Made by a program: the position numbers and the translations under genes. The notes under the pieces are model-generated. The model made no database searches. It saw nothing but the letters and a program-made list of their open reading frames with translations, and was not told the origin of the DNA. From Hahella sp. (GTDB lineage: Bacteria; Pseudomonadota; Gammaproteobacteria; Pseudomonadales; Oleiphilaceae), in the NCBI GenBank assembly GCA_028280065.1, contig JANQMN010000033.1, forward strand, positions 22,777-86,776: a DNA stretch of 64,000 bases, written 5' to 3'. Below, piece after piece: positions 31,906 through 41,371 of the stretch (its first letter is position 1; each line of letters begins with the position of its first letter).

Positions 31906-32037
31906 GACTACTCTCCGGAATATAAGACGGACTGAAAAATCGCGAAACCAGTAGTTGGGTATTGTTAAAGCTAGCTAACTGGAACTTAAGAAAATAAGAA
32001 GTGTAGCAGTGAATCGGGTGCGCGCGAACGGCAAGAA

Positions 32038-32820
32038 CTACAGCTTAAAATCTTTTTCCAGTTCTAAAAAGATATCCGCATCGTCCGGTTTTTTCGCCAG
32101 CTTATCGAGTAACGGCTGCGGACATAATGTATAGGTGTTTTTTACTGAAATTCCGGCGCGTTTGGCCAGCAACAACCAGGCTGTTCCTTCCACGGACAGA
32201 TTAGATCCGGGTCTCAGCGTAAGCGAACCGATGGGATCTCTTTTGCCCTCTTCAGTTTTCGCATCCATCAATTCATCGAAGGATTCTCTAAATAGCTTCT
32301 TATCGCCTTCCGAAATGGCGACACATAGTTGGTGCCTGGCGCCATTTCCCTCGACACAAGCCTCCAATTCTTCAGCGAGTTTTTTCAACTCCTCCGGTGG
32401 CCTGTTCAGTACATATCCATACACAAAGGCATAATAGTAATAGTTTTCCTGATATTCACCCTTGGGAGACCAGGCTTTAGGAGATAGCTGATCGAGTTCC
32501 GCAACCAGGTCCAATCGTTGGCAAACGATGGCGTCAAACAATGTTTCTGTTCTGCTGAGGGAGGAGAAAATGTTCTCTTCAATACCCTTTTCTTGACACT
32601 TGCGCAGATAGAAGCGCCAGGCATAAACGCTGAATAGCAAATTACGGTAAAAAGCATCCGTATCGAGATCTAATATATAGTTACAGATCCCCAAGGCCTG
32701 AAACTCTTCCGTAAGTTGTTGGTATACGTCACCAAGACCTTCGGGGGGATTACCGGCGACAACGCTGATACCGTCTTGGATGCTATCAATCAATGCTTCT
32801 TTGTTAGCCTTGATGGACAT
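32038..32820 (-). CDS. candidate T6SS immunity protein (Imm49-like)
   Basis: 260 residues, soluble, acidic and helical, with aromatic-rich segments (AFYRNLLFSVYAWRFYLRKC, ENYYYYAFVYGYVLNRPP) and a late GSLTLRPGSNLSVEGTAWLL. Overall form suggests the Imm49 immunity family, but I am not certain of the family. It is the last gene of the vgrG operon, 30 bases after the Imm11-like gene, a typical place for an immunity gene. No signal peptide, as expected for a cytoplasmic antitoxin against a nuclease. Confidence 0.5.
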   Translation of the reverse strand: MSIKANKEALIDSIQDGISVVAGNPPEGLGDVYQQLTEEFQALGICNYILDLDTDAFYRNLLFSVYAWRFYLRKCQEKGIEENIFSSLSRTETLFDAIVCQRLDLVAELDQLSPKAWSPKGEYQENYYYYAFVYGYVLNRPPEELKKLAEELEACVEGNGARHQLCVAISEGDKKLFRESFDELMDAKTEEGKRDPIGSLTLRPGSNLSVEGTAWLLLAKRAGISVKNTYTLCPQPLLDKLAKKPDDADIFLELEKDFKL

Positions 32821-32850
32821 ATAAAAGATCTCGTAATGATGAAGTGACTG

Positions 32851-33426
32851 TTAGTAGCTGAACTCGTCCACGGGATAAAACTTGTTGCCGGTAAATCCAG
32901 CTTCCTCAATCGCTTCTACGATGTCTTCTCGAATAAAAACAAACATCTCCAAATGTTTGGGACGCAATATTTTTACGTCTTCCGGGATGGCGTCTTCGTT
33001 GAAGACAAGTTCATAAACGCCGGCGATCAGGTTCTTGTCAATTTTATTCCACATTACATTGGAGGCATCTTTGTCGATACAGTCAATGACATCCAAAGGG
33101 CTGGCAATCATATACTCGTCAGAGGCAGTTCCGCCGTTATGGTTTTTAATGGTGACCGGCAAAAACTCGGTATTGTTCAATGCATGTTCCTGAAGAAATG
33201 TTGCAAATGCCGGAGAAATCAACCGCATCCGTTCCCGATTGACGATCACATCCTCTAAATTGACATCCTTTGGATAATCGGGATTCATTTCAAAATAGGC
33301 ATCGGCGGGAAAACCATCCAGTCGCGGACGTCCTCTTTTAATATCCACGACATCATCCACATTCTTTAAGTTGGTCAGGGAACATGCACCTTTACCGGGT
33401 TTGTTTTCCCATGAATAAAATTCCAT
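32851..33426 (-). CDS. Imm11-family (DUF1629) immunity protein
   Basis: 191 residues. RMRLISPAFATFLQEHALNN, TEFLPVTIKNHNG, YMIASPLDVIDCIDKDAS and the end IREDIVEAIEEAGFTGNKFY follow the Imm11/DUF1629 pattern (self-limiting 'iSe.l...l' and 'G..F.p' motifs). Such proteins protect against polymorphic nuclease toxins. It directly follows the AHH nuclease gene, making that nuclease its probable partner. Confidence 0.75.
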   Translation of the reverse strand: MEFYSWENKPGKGACSLTNLKNVDDVVDIKRGRPRLDGFPADAYFEMNPDYPKDVNLEDVIVNRERMRLISPAFATFLQEHALNNTEFLPVTIKNHNGGTASDEYMIASPLDVIDCIDKDASNVMWNKIDKNLIAGVYELVFNEDAIPEDVKILRPKHLEMFVFIREDIVEAIEEAGFTGNKFYPVDEFSY

Positions 33427-33456
33427 TCGTAACTCCTCGTTTCGTTTTTCCCATTA

Positions 33457-34113
33457 TTATTTAATGCGTTTAAAGATATTAACCAATCTTGAATAGTCAA
33501 TTCCAGGGCTGCGTTCATTCGGCTCTTTGGCCATCGAAAATGGGTAGTACCATTTCTTTTCCTGTTTGTATCCGGTCGCGCTAACACCGGCCGGGGGGGT
33601 CGGAAACCGGTGCCCCCAGCAGTGTATCGTGCCTTTCTTACGCGCTCCCCGAGTCGTCAGTTGGGTACGAAAGTGATCCGAACCCGCCTTAAGCTGGTCG
33701 GCAATATCTTTAGCATTTATTTCATGGGCCTTCTTCTTATCGTTTAGTGCGTTCCAAACATTGTCTTCCAGCCATTGAGTAACCTCGTCACGGTACCCGT
33801 CGTTGGTATTATGATCGACCTGGTGGGAAGGCAAATTTACCGGAACCTTGCCATCCGTGGCCCGATATTGACTGTTAAGCGGAAGGCCAATCATATTGTG
33901 GGCATCGTTCAGGTCCCAATCGGTAATCCAGAGGCAGTCTTCCACATACTCTTTATTGTCTTCAATGTTCCTGTCATTGACCGACTTATAGCAGAGAATA
34001 TGATGCGCCTGCCAGGAACCGGTGGTAAACCCGGTGTTGGTATTGGCACGGTACTTGGAGTCTTTGCCAAGTTTACTTTTACGCTTGTTTGTCTTTTGAA
34101 TGTGACTGGCCAC
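33457..34113 (-). CDS. AHH-type HNH/EndoVII-fold nuclease, predicted T6SS effector
   Basis: 218 residues. WQAHHILCYKSV contains the AHH signature (residues 36-38), followed by DAHNMIGLPLN (71-80) and the paired histidines of LPSHQVDHN (97, 101), the metal/catalytic layout of AHH toxins. A lysine-rich N-terminus and no signal peptide are present. There is no PAAR, VgrG or MIX part, so it would travel as a free cargo. It lies between the ketosynthase-like gene and two immunity genes in the vgrG operon. Confidence 0.78.
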   Translation of the reverse strand: MASHIQKTNKRKSKLGKDSKYRANTNTGFTTGSWQAHHILCYKSVNDRNIEDNKEYVEDCLWITDWDLNDAHNMIGLPLNSQYRATDGKVPVNLPSHQVDHNTNDGYRDEVTQWLEDNVWNALNDKKKAHEINAKDIADQLKAGSDHFRTQLTTRGARKKGTIHCWGHRFPTPPAGVSATGYKQEKKWYYPFSMAKEPNERSPGIDYSRLVNIFKRIK

Positions 34114-34136
34114 AATCTATACCTTTGGCACTCTTA

Positions 34137-35270
34137 TTAACCCTGTGAAAACTTTGCGGCACAAGCGCAAAACGAACTTGCCGATAGTGCGATCCCGGTC
34201 GCCGCCGGCGCATAGCCCCTCTCTATAGCTTTGCTGATCCAAATACCGGCAACAAATAAATTACTCAATCCGGTGTCGCCGAAATAAATTGACGGATACC
34301 AGGTTTCGGTTCCCAGCGCGCCATATTCGCCGGTCAACCTGGACAAAGCGGTACCATAATCCCGGGCATTCGATTCCGAACTATCATGGTCATATACTAT
34401 CCACTTTAAATCACCGGGGCCTTGAGCCAACCGGGAAGCGACGGCCTGAATGTTTGCCCCTATATGTGCCGGGTTATCCTTCGTGGAAAATTGATCGCTA
34501 AAAGCAACATCCAAGATCATGGTAATATTGGCATCGGCTTCGTCTTCCCTGGTTAACCCGGTGTTGCTGAGACATAACATGGCTGCAGCCTCTCCGGGTA
34601 CTATTCCTCCATTGTCCGCTGGCAGTTTGAGAAGACCCAAGCCATTCAGCCACTTAAGGGTGTCTTCATCCAATAGCGAGTCTACCGCTCCGACAATGGC
34701 CACATCGGTTGATCCAAGTTCGATGGCTTGCGAAGCCGCCGATACCGCGTTGACAGGTCCATCCGTGTCAGTAAAGAACTGCACTTCTTGCAACGGCAAC
34801 TCACAACCGGTAAGAGTTAGGGCCTTATCAAGAATAAAGTGGCCGCGCGTCGGATCATCCACTTCATTCTGTGGCCTGTTTTCCTCCAGTTCGGAGCGAA
34901 CAAACTCGTCGGATATTTCTTCCAGGCCGGTATATGGACGCATCGCACCGGGTAACACCAGATACAAACCGAGACTTTTACCCTGTAATTCCGGTCGCGC
35001 CAACATTCCAGATTGGAGTTTTTTCAGGGCAGAGCCCAGTAAAGCAGCCAGCCTTATATCTCCCGAAAACCCCTTGGCAAGGTGAGGCGCCTGATAGCCC
35101 TGTAGATCTATCTGTTCATTTTCCGCATCGAATACGGGAAAATCCAACTCTGAGATTCTGCTAAATCCGCATCTCGCGGCGGCAATGGCATTATCGACAT
35201 CATCGCCAAAGGCGGACACCAAGACGGTTCCAATGATATTGCAGGCACTAATTGGCGGCTGCTCCGACAT
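34137..35270 (-). CDS. ketosynthase-fold protein lacking catalytic residues, T6SS-associated
   Basis: 377 residues with thiolase/ketosynthase fold marks: VSAASQAIELGSTDVAIVGA (177-196), LLKLPADNGGIVPGEAAAML (213-232) and FGDTGLSNLFVAGIWIS (330-346). Where ketosynthases have the nucleophile cysteine the sequence reads TDTDGPVN (167-174), and the second active-site histidine (GH..A.G) is replaced by GDTG. One candidate histidine remains (H295). It is therefore probably not an enzyme. It follows vgrG by 13 bases and precedes the nuclease gene, suggesting a scaffold or loading role (inference). Confidence 0.8.
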   Translation of the reverse strand: MSEQPPISACNIIGTVLVSAFGDDVDNAIAAARCGFSRISELDFPVFDAENEQIDLQGYQAPHLAKGFSGDIRLAALLGSALKKLQSGMLARPELQGKSLGLYLVLPGAMRPYTGLEEISDEFVRSELEENRPQNEVDDPTRGHFILDKALTLTGCELPLQEVQFFTDTDGPVNAVSAASQAIELGSTDVAIVGAVDSLLDEDTLKWLNGLGLLKLPADNGGIVPGEAAAMLCLSNTGLTREDEADANITMILDVAFSDQFSTKDNPAHIGANIQAVASRLAQGPGDLKWIVYDHDSSESNARDYGTALSRLTGEYGALGTETWYPSIYFGDTGLSNLFVAGIWISKAIERGYAPAATGIALSASSFCACAAKFSQG

Positions 35271-35283
35271 GCTTCAACTCCAA

Positions 35284-37353
35284 TTAGTTTTCCTTGATCT
35301 GGCTGCCTTTCATTGTAATAACGCCAGAACCCTTAACATTTATCTTGCCACCGCTAATAGTGATATCACCGCTCTTTTTCATCGTAATACTGGCTTTACC
35401 GGCTTTCAGGACGATTTGATCGTCGGCATTAATCTGAATCTTCTTAGCGCTCAAGGCGTAGTCCTTGGTCACGGATTCGGTGTACTTTCCGCCAACCGTT
35501 TCCGTCAAGTCCTTGCTAATTTTGATGGTAGACGTTTTACCGATCGTCAAGGATGAAGTACCGCCGATAGTTTCGGTATGGTTATTACCCACATCAAAAT
35601 TATTGTTTTTGCCGACCGATTTAGTCCGATTACTGCCGATGGACTCGGATTGATTCGTACCTACGGATATGTCCTGATTATTCCCGACACTCTCCGTATC
35701 GTTTTCGCCGATCGAAGTGGTCCTGTGCCGGCCGACATCTTCCGTCTGGTCGCGCCCGATGCTTATAGTTTGATCATTGCCCACCGTGGTGGTCTGGTCA
35801 TGACCAACCTGCTCCACATCATCGTTCTCAACGGTAATGCTTCGATCCTTCTCCGCGTGCACCCGCATCAGTTCACTGCCTTTTTCGTCAATGAACATGA
35901 TCTCATTGTAATTTGCGGTTCCGCCTTGTTTGGAAGACCGGGACTTCACGCCGGAATGTGTTTTGTTGGCCGGTAAATCATAGGGAGGCATCTGTTCGGC
36001 GTTATAAACACTTCCGACGACCAAGGGCCGGTCCGGATCACCTTCCAGAAAGGAAATCACCACTTCCTGACCGATTCGGGGAATGTACTGGGCACCCCAT
36101 TTCTTACCTGCCCAAAACTGGGCGACACGCATCCAGCACGAGCTCTGTTCATTATTCTCGCCCAAGCGGTCCCAGTGAAACTGTACCTTGATGCGGCCAT
36201 ATTCGTCGGTATAGATTTCTTCTCCGGATGGGCCGACCACCACTGCAGTTTGGGTACCGCCGACCACAGGTTTCGGCGTTCGGACCAATGGCCGCATGAC
36301 GGTAGCAGCGGGCGTACAAACCATACTATTGGAATAGCCGCCGGCACCGCCACCGGAACGATAGTCGCCTTCCGAACCTGAGTGGATAACGGAGGTCACC
36401 ACATACTTGGCTTTCTTCTCCGCCTTATCCCAGTGTTCGCCGACAGTGAACACAAAACCCGGACATAATCCCGGATAATCGCTGGAACCTTCCACCATGG
36501 TGTAGCCGCTTTCAAGGGCTTCCATTCGGGTTGTGGCGTATCCGGTCCCCTCGCCTTTTACCGCGTATTCACCCGGATAGTCGTATATTTCAAATTTATC
36601 GATGTTAGGCAGATTGACGATGCTTTTCTGAAATGCCGTAAGATCTGTCGCCGGGGTGGTGAAGTTGTAATCCTTTAGCTCCACTTTACCGCTGACAAAG
36701 TTGAAGCTTTTACGCCAGTTTTTGATGGTGAAGTCCGTATGGGAGCCGTCAATCACATCCAAGGCATCCTTTGGCACGGAGTCATAGCCTTTAGCATAAT
36801 CGCTTAGCACTAGGGTATGCTTACCGTCTTCATGCTTGAAGTAATAGAATATGCCCTCTTCTTCCAGTAGCCGGTGGGCAAAATCGAAGTCGGTTTCCCG
36901 GTATTGGACGCAGTACAACCGGGGTTGGTAAGTCCCCTGGAGCTTCCATTCATAATCGGTAAAACCCAGTTCGTCGAAGATTTCGCTGAGGATATCCTTG
37001 ACGTTTTTTTCCTGAAAAATTTTACTGTTTTGTCGATATTTCAGCAGACTAAGCCAGGGTACAACAGTCATGTAATACTTATAACTGACCCGGTCTTGGG
37101 ATCCCCCAGCCGCCCACCGCGCAACGATACCGTTAAAAAAGCGGGGATTATCCGGATCTGAGGCTATCTTGATGGTCACTGCCTTGCCGACAATTTTGGT
37201 CGGATCGATATTTTCGTCCTCACTGGACACTTCTATATCGATAGAAAAGGGAGCAGACAGATGTTCCGCTGCGCGAAAGCTGTTCATGAGAAGAACATCA
37301 CTCCCAAGCGGCGAGTCAATGAAAATAATCTGATTGTTCTGTATGATAGCCAT
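35284..37353 (-). CDS. vgrG: type VI secretion tip protein VgrG
   Basis: 689 residues. The gp27-like base (SAPFSIDIEVSSEDENIDPT, YRETDFDFAHRLLEEEGIFY), the gp5 OB fold (EEIYTDEYGRIKVQFHWDR, CWMRVAQFWAGKKWG, RIGQEVVISFLEGDPDRPLV) and KTHSGVKSRSSKQGG are all present. The end is a beta-helix needle of 12 octapeptides of the form [VI]GxxxTxx (35521-35808), with a short DUF2345-like tail. No C-terminal toxin. ATG 37353 with AAAAGG upstream is preferred to the GTG at 37374. First gene of the effector operon. Confidence 0.95.
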   Translation of the reverse strand: MAIIQNNQIIFIDSPLGSDVLLMNSFRAAEHLSAPFSIDIEVSSEDENIDPTKIVGKAVTIKIASDPDNPRFFNGIVARWAAGGSQDRVSYKYYMTVVPWLSLLKYRQNSKIFQEKNVKDILSEIFDELGFTDYEWKLQGTYQPRLYCVQYRETDFDFAHRLLEEEGIFYYFKHEDGKHTLVLSDYAKGYDSVPKDALDVIDGSHTDFTIKNWRKSFNFVSGKVELKDYNFTTPATDLTAFQKSIVNLPNIDKFEIYDYPGEYAVKGEGTGYATTRMEALESGYTMVEGSSDYPGLCPGFVFTVGEHWDKAEKKAKYVVTSVIHSGSEGDYRSGGGAGGYSNSMVCTPAATVMRPLVRTPKPVVGGTQTAVVVGPSGEEIYTDEYGRIKVQFHWDRLGENNEQSSCWMRVAQFWAGKKWGAQYIPRIGQEVVISFLEGDPDRPLVVGSVYNAEQMPPYDLPANKTHSGVKSRSSKQGGTANYNEIMFIDEKGSELMRVHAEKDRSITVENDDVEQVGHDQTTTVGNDQTISIGRDQTEDVGRHRTTSIGENDTESVGNNQDISVGTNQSESIGSNRTKSVGKNNNFDVGNNHTETIGGTSSLTIGKTSTIKISKDLTETVGGKYTESVTKDYALSAKKIQINADDQIVLKAGKASITMKKSGDITISGGKINVKGSGVITMKGSQIKEN

Positions 37354-37991
37354 TCCGGGTGCCTTTTTACCCACTTAATTGCAATGTTTACGCACTAACC
37401 TGGCTGTGAACGGATTCCTTTCCGCCGAGTTCTTTCCTGATTACTGTCTCGTCCTAACTGCCTCGTCGTACCTGACGACAGGCTAGTGCATGAAATTCAT
37501 CAAGAGTACAACCATCCACTGGCTCAGTCCGTTGCAAACGCTATCCCTGGCATTTTTTCCTTCGCCGTTCTTTCTCGGCGCAATCTATTCCAAATAATGC
37601 CTTCACCTTAATCATAGGCGATTGGCAAGACATACTCTTTCGTTATCCAGTCAATCCAAATGCTGGCAATAACTTAAGCGCCATTATCGGGCCAAACCAG
37701 TCATTTTTTTCTATAAATGCAACACCTTATAAAGCCTCACCTTTATGTTTGATCACTATCTGTATCTATCTATATAGAAGGCAGACAAAAATGGGCAAGG
37801 CATAAATTGCAATGAATAATAGAGGGGAACAATAACGTTAGTATTCACGCATTACATTTCAGCAGCAATTAAAAAAAAGGCAAGAAAAGAAATTCCGGAA
37901 AAAAATAAAAAAAATTGACGGTATTTTTACTGGTGCGGCGCTTTCAAGGGTGTACTTAAACAAAACTTAGTTTCACAGAAGGAAATATACG
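37354..37991. other. long divergent intergenic region between vgrG and hcp
   Basis: 638 bases, AT-rich to the right, without a supported gene. It must hold the promoters of both vgrG (-) and hcp (+). Two small hairpins are visible: GCC/TCGTC...GACGA/GGC (37460-37483) and CGCCG/CGGCG (37563-37580). A TTGACG (37916-37921) lies near hcp, but no matching -10 at normal spacing was found. Confidence 0.6.
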
Positions 37992-38480
37992 ATGGCAATT
38001 TACATGAATTACAACGACTTAGCTGTTAAAGGTAACGTGACTGCAGACGGTTACACCGACTGGATTCGCCTGGACAGCATGTCATTTGGTGTTGGTCGTC
38101 ACATCTCCATGGAAGCAGGCCACATGTCAAACCGCGAAGCTACTCGCCCTAACATCACTGAAGTTGCTGTAAGCAAGATGATGGACGCGGCTTCTTCCGG
38201 TCTTTTCAAAGAGTCTGTAACCGGTTCCGAAGGTGTTAAGGTCGTAATCGACGTAGTGCGCACCTCTGCCGATAAACTTGAAAAGTTCGTCACTTACGAA
38301 TTGGAAAATGTGATGATCAGCAGCTACTCAGTATCTGCAGGTGCAGAATCCGCGCCGGCTGAAAGCATCTCGCTAAGCATGGGCAAGCTGACTATGTCCT
38401 ACACTGCAGCGGACAAAGCGCACAAAGGCGGCACACCAGAGCGCGTCGGCTACGACTTGGAGCTTGGCAAGAAGCTATAA
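37992..38480 (+). CDS. hcp: type VI secretion tube protein Hcp
   Basis: 162 residues of the Hcp1 family: MAIYMNYNDLAVKGNVTADG, WIRLDSMSFGVGRHISM, REATRPNITEVAVSKMMD, then VTYELENVMISSYSVS and ISLSMGKLTMSYT. Hcp rings form the inner tube of the injection apparatus and can carry small effectors. A GAAGGAAAT ribosome site precedes the ATG and a strong terminator follows, so it is monocistronic and probably highly expressed. Confidence 0.96.
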   Translation: MAIYMNYNDLAVKGNVTADGYTDWIRLDSMSFGVGRHISMEAGHMSNREATRPNITEVAVSKMMDAASSGLFKESVTGSEGVKVVIDVVRTSADKLEKFVTYELENVMISSYSVSAGAESAPAESISLSMGKLTMSYTAADKAHKGGTPERVGYDLELGKKL

Positions 38481-38501
38481 GCTACTCCGTCCAGAATTAT
38501 C

Positions 38502-38527
38502 AAAGGCAGCCTCACCGGCTGCCTTTT
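38502..38527 (+). terminator. hcp terminator
   Basis: AAAGGCAGCC (38502-38511) pairs perfectly with GGCTGCCTTT (38517-38526) and ends in Ts. It follows the hcp stop by 21 bases. Confidence 0.92.
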
Positions 38528-38555
38528 CTATATGGGCTTATCCATGCGCGCCTGT

Positions 38556-39038
38556 CTATATATCTTTGTCGCCAGTCGTTAGTTTGGCAAACTGGCCGGA
38601 AGTCACCTGAAGCAAATCCGCCGGAGATATTTCAACCTCCAGCCCTCTGCGCCCTGCGCTGACATAAATGACATCGTAATCCTCAGCAGATACATCCAGA
38701 AAGGTGGGTAAGCGTCTTTTCTGCCCGATGGGACTGATACCTCCCAATAAATAGCCGGTAGTTCGTTGCACGACAACTTGATCTGCCATCTCCACTTTCT
38801 TTACTCCCACCGCAGCAGCAGCATATTTCAATTGCAACTGGCAGGCAACAGGAATAACTGCTACCGCCAACTGCTTCACCGACGCTTGCACTACCAGGGT
38901 CTTGAAGACCTGGCAAGAATTTAATCCCAGCTTTTCGCAAGCTTCTTCTCCGTAGGAGTTTGCTCCGGGATCGTGGGTATATTCCAGAGTGTTAAATGGA
39001 ATTCCTAATTTGCGTAACAACTTAATGGCGGGTGTCAT
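38556..39038 (-). CDS. ybaK: Cys-tRNA(Pro) deacylase, YbaK/EbsC family
   Basis: Hydrolyses cysteine mischarged on tRNA-Pro. 160 residues from MTPAIKLLRKLGIPFNTL, the family start; the frame stays open to 39143 without homology. Signatures: CQVFKTLVVQ, KYAAAAVGVKKVEMAD, and TGYLLGGISPIGQKRRLPTF, the YbaK substrate loop. A single gene, convergent with hcp. Confidence 0.92.
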   Translation of the reverse strand: MTPAIKLLRKLGIPFNTLEYTHDPGANSYGEEACEKLGLNSCQVFKTLVVQASVKQLAVAVIPVACQLQLKYAAAAVGVKKVEMADQVVVQRTTGYLLGGISPIGQKRRLPTFLDVSAEDYDVIYVSAGRRGLEVEISPADLLQVTSGQFAKLTTGDKDI

Positions 39039-39256
39039 GAAAAAAATAGAAACCGGCTTAAGGGTGTGATCGACGAAGTAGTGTATAGCGAAAGAAGTTT
39101 TTTCTAAATCCCATAAAGCAGTTATGATAGGCGGACTTTCCAAACTCCAATCTTTTCCTTGGCGGCAACCGCCGAATAGTTGAGTTTGAGAAAATCATAA
39201 AAACAGAAATTAATCAAATACGGCATCAAACGCGTTCGTAAGAGGTAGCAATAGCC

Positions 39257-40609
39257 ATGACTCAATGGACCCCCGCCAGCTGGCGCAACAAGCCAATTGC
39301 CCAACACCCGGAATATTCCGATAAAGCCGCGCTGGAACAGGCTGAGAAGTCGCTGGCTAAATTCCCGCCTCTTGTGTTCGCTGAGGAAATTCGCGCCTTA
39401 AAAAAACAGCTTGCCGATGTTAGCGAGGGCAAGGGCTTTCTATTACAGGGTGGAGACTGTGCCGAAAGTTTTAGCGATTTTTCCGCGCAGGGCATTCGCG
39501 ACATGTTCAAAGTATTCCTGCAAATGTCCATAGTGCTCACCTATGCCGCTCGGCTGCCGGTCACCAAAGTAGGCCGTATCGCCGGGCAATTTGCCAAGCC
39601 GAGATCTTCCAATGTGGAAAGACGAGATGGCGTCGAATTGCCGAGTTACCGTGGCGACATCATCAATAGCACCGGTTTCACCAAACAGGACCGGGCAGCG
39701 GACCCCAACCGGATGCTTCAGGCCTATCATCAATCTGCTTCCACGTTAAATCTGTTACGGGCATTTGCGAAAGGCGGTATGGCTGATCTGCACAGGGTAA
39801 ATCAATGGAATCAAAGCTTCCTTGAGGACAACCCGTTGCGAGATAAATACGAGCAGCTGGCCACCAATATTCAGGATGCCTTGGCTTTTATGGAAGTTAT
39901 CGGCATCAACTCTGCCAACACGCCCTCTTTGCATGAAACGACCATTTATACCTCCCACGAAGCACTGTTGCTCCATTATGAGGAGCCCCTGATTCGCGAA
40001 GATAGCCTGACCGGCAGACTCTACGATTGTTCGGCCCACATGCATTGGATTGGCGAACGCACCCGCCAGATTGACGGCGCCCACCTGGAATTCTTCCGTG
40101 GTTTGGAGAATCCAATCGGGCTCAAACTCGGCCCGACTGTAACACCTAGTGAAGCAATTCAACTTATAGATGCATTAAATCCCCAAAATGAACCGGGTCG
40201 GCTCACCTTAATCACGCGGATGGGCGCCGATAAAATTGCCGAGGTATTACCGACCATCGCCAGGCGAATCACCGACGAAGACCGCAAGGTCGTCTGGTCC
40301 TGTGATCCCATGCACGGCAATACGGTCACAGCCGCAAGCGGCCATAAAACCCGCTCCTTCGACAGTATTCATGAAGAAATCAAACAATTCTTCGGCATAC
40401 TTAGAAGCGAGGGCGCTATTCCCGGCGGCGTTCACTTGGAAATGACCGGTCTCCACGTCACCGAATGCACGGGCGGAGTGTATGAGTTATCAGAAGATGA
40501 TTTACATAACCGTTACTTAACCCAATGCGACCCAAGATTAAATGCAGACCAGGTACTCGAACTGGCCTTCAGGATTGCCGATTTTATTCGGCATCCCCAG
40601 GCGGTTTGA
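39257..40609 (+). CDS. class II 3-deoxy-7-phosphoheptulonate (DAHP) synthase
   Basis: First enzyme of the shikimate pathway, plant-like type II. 450 residues: [58 protein letters not shown] [35 protein letters not shown] and [12 protein letters not shown], with [11 protein letters not shown] and [10 protein letters not shown] late. Paralogues occur in primary metabolism and in phenazine clusters (PhzC); nothing here suggests a secondary pathway. A terminator follows. Confidence 0.95.
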   Translation: MTQWTPASWRNKPIAQHPEYSDKAALEQAEKSLAKFPPLVFAEEIRALKKQLADVSEGKGFLLQGGDCAESFSDFSAQGIRDMFKVFLQMSIVLTYAARLPVTKVGRIAGQFAKPRSSNVERRDGVELPSYRGDIINSTGFTKQDRAADPNRMLQAYHQSASTLNLLRAFAKGGMADLHRVNQWNQSFLEDNPLRDKYEQLATNIQDALAFMEVIGINSANTPSLHETTIYTSHEALLLHYEEPLIREDSLTGRLYDCSAHMHWIGERTRQIDGAHLEFFRGLENPIGLKLGPTVTPSEAIQLIDALNPQNEPGRLTLITRMGADKIAEVLPTIARRITDEDRKVVWSCDPMHGNTVTAASGHKTRSFDSIHEEIKQFFGILRSEGAIPGGVHLEMTGLHVTECTGGVYELSEDDLHNRYLTQCDPRLNADQVLELAFRIADFIRHPQAV

Positions 40610-40633
40610 ATACTTTAGCGAACCTTGTATCTG

Positions 40634-40667
40634 AGCCGCATCCCATTTGCATTGCTATTGCGGCTTT
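40634..40667 (+). terminator. terminator after DAHP synthase
   Basis: AGCCGCA (40634-40640) pairs with TGCGGCT (40659-40665) across an 18-base loop, followed by a T-rich end. Confidence 0.72.
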
Positions 40668-40874
40668 CCTTTGCATATCACTTTTTAGTAGCGCAATTTG
40701 CCAGTGAATCCTGCCAAGCGTAAAGCTGAACGCCAACCCTCGTTTTTACTTGAAAATATTTCTTCAGGTAGGTTAGCGAGACGATCTGACATAAATTGGA
40801 TAATTTCAACAATAGATAGTATCAAACTGCCACAATATAATTTTCTCCGCTTATACCAATGAATGGAGTTAAAT

Positions 40875-41330
40875 ATGAAATACAGCGTTTTCAAATTCGC
40901 ATGGGCATTACTAGCTTCGCTATTGCTGTCACAGACCACAGCGGCGGCTGATGAAACCGTACCGGTAGCGGTGAGTGGTTATGACCTTGTCTCCTACCAC
41001 AACTCGGGAGAGCCAACGGTAGGCAACGGCCATCATCTAGTTACTCATAACGGCGTCAACTACCTGTTCTCCAGCAAGGCCAACCGAAGATTGTTTCAGA
41101 AAAACCCGAATCGGTTTTTACCGGCCTACGGCGGATACTGCGCATTTGGCGTTTCGGTAGGCAAGAAGTTCTACGGTGACCCGAACGTGTGGAGAATTGT
41201 CGACGGCAAGCTATACCTCAACTTGGATAAAAAGATCCAAAAGCGTTGGGAAGAAGATGTAGCCGGCAACATTGAAAAAGCAGACAAGTTGTGGAACTCG
41301 ATTCGCAACGTAGCCGCTGCCGATCTCTAA
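40875..41330 (+). CDS. exported YHS-domain protein
   Basis: 151 residues. A Sec signal (MKYSVFKFAWALLASLLLSQ, cut after TTAAA) precedes a YHS-like domain: VAVSGYDLVSYHNSGEPTVG, VNYLFSSKANRRLFQKNPNR and FLPAYGGYCAFGVS. YHS proteins are thought to bind metals; periplasmic members with GYCA are common and poorly characterised. The ATG at 40875 has GGAG at proper spacing; the in-frame ATG at 40863 does not. A terminator follows. Confidence 0.86.
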   Translation: MKYSVFKFAWALLASLLLSQTTAAADETVPVAVSGYDLVSYHNSGEPTVGNGHHLVTHNGVNYLFSSKANRRLFQKNPNRFLPAYGGYCAFGVSVGKKFYGDPNVWRIVDGKLYLNLDKKIQKRWEEDVAGNIEKADKLWNSIRNVAAADL

Positions 41331-41349
41331 AAAACTTACCATCCTTGAA

Positions 41350-41371
41350 GTCGCCCTCGTGGCGGCTTTTT
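41350..41371 (+). terminator. terminator after the YHS-domain gene
   Basis: GTCGCC (41350-41355) pairs with GGCGGC (41361-41366, one G-T pair) and is followed by five Ts. Confidence 0.85.

Noticed and set aside
37925..37950. Possible sigma-54 promoter before hcp (TGGTGCG-N4-TTTCA)
   Set aside because: The -12 GC element is not met (T in place of the invariant G), so it is not supported.
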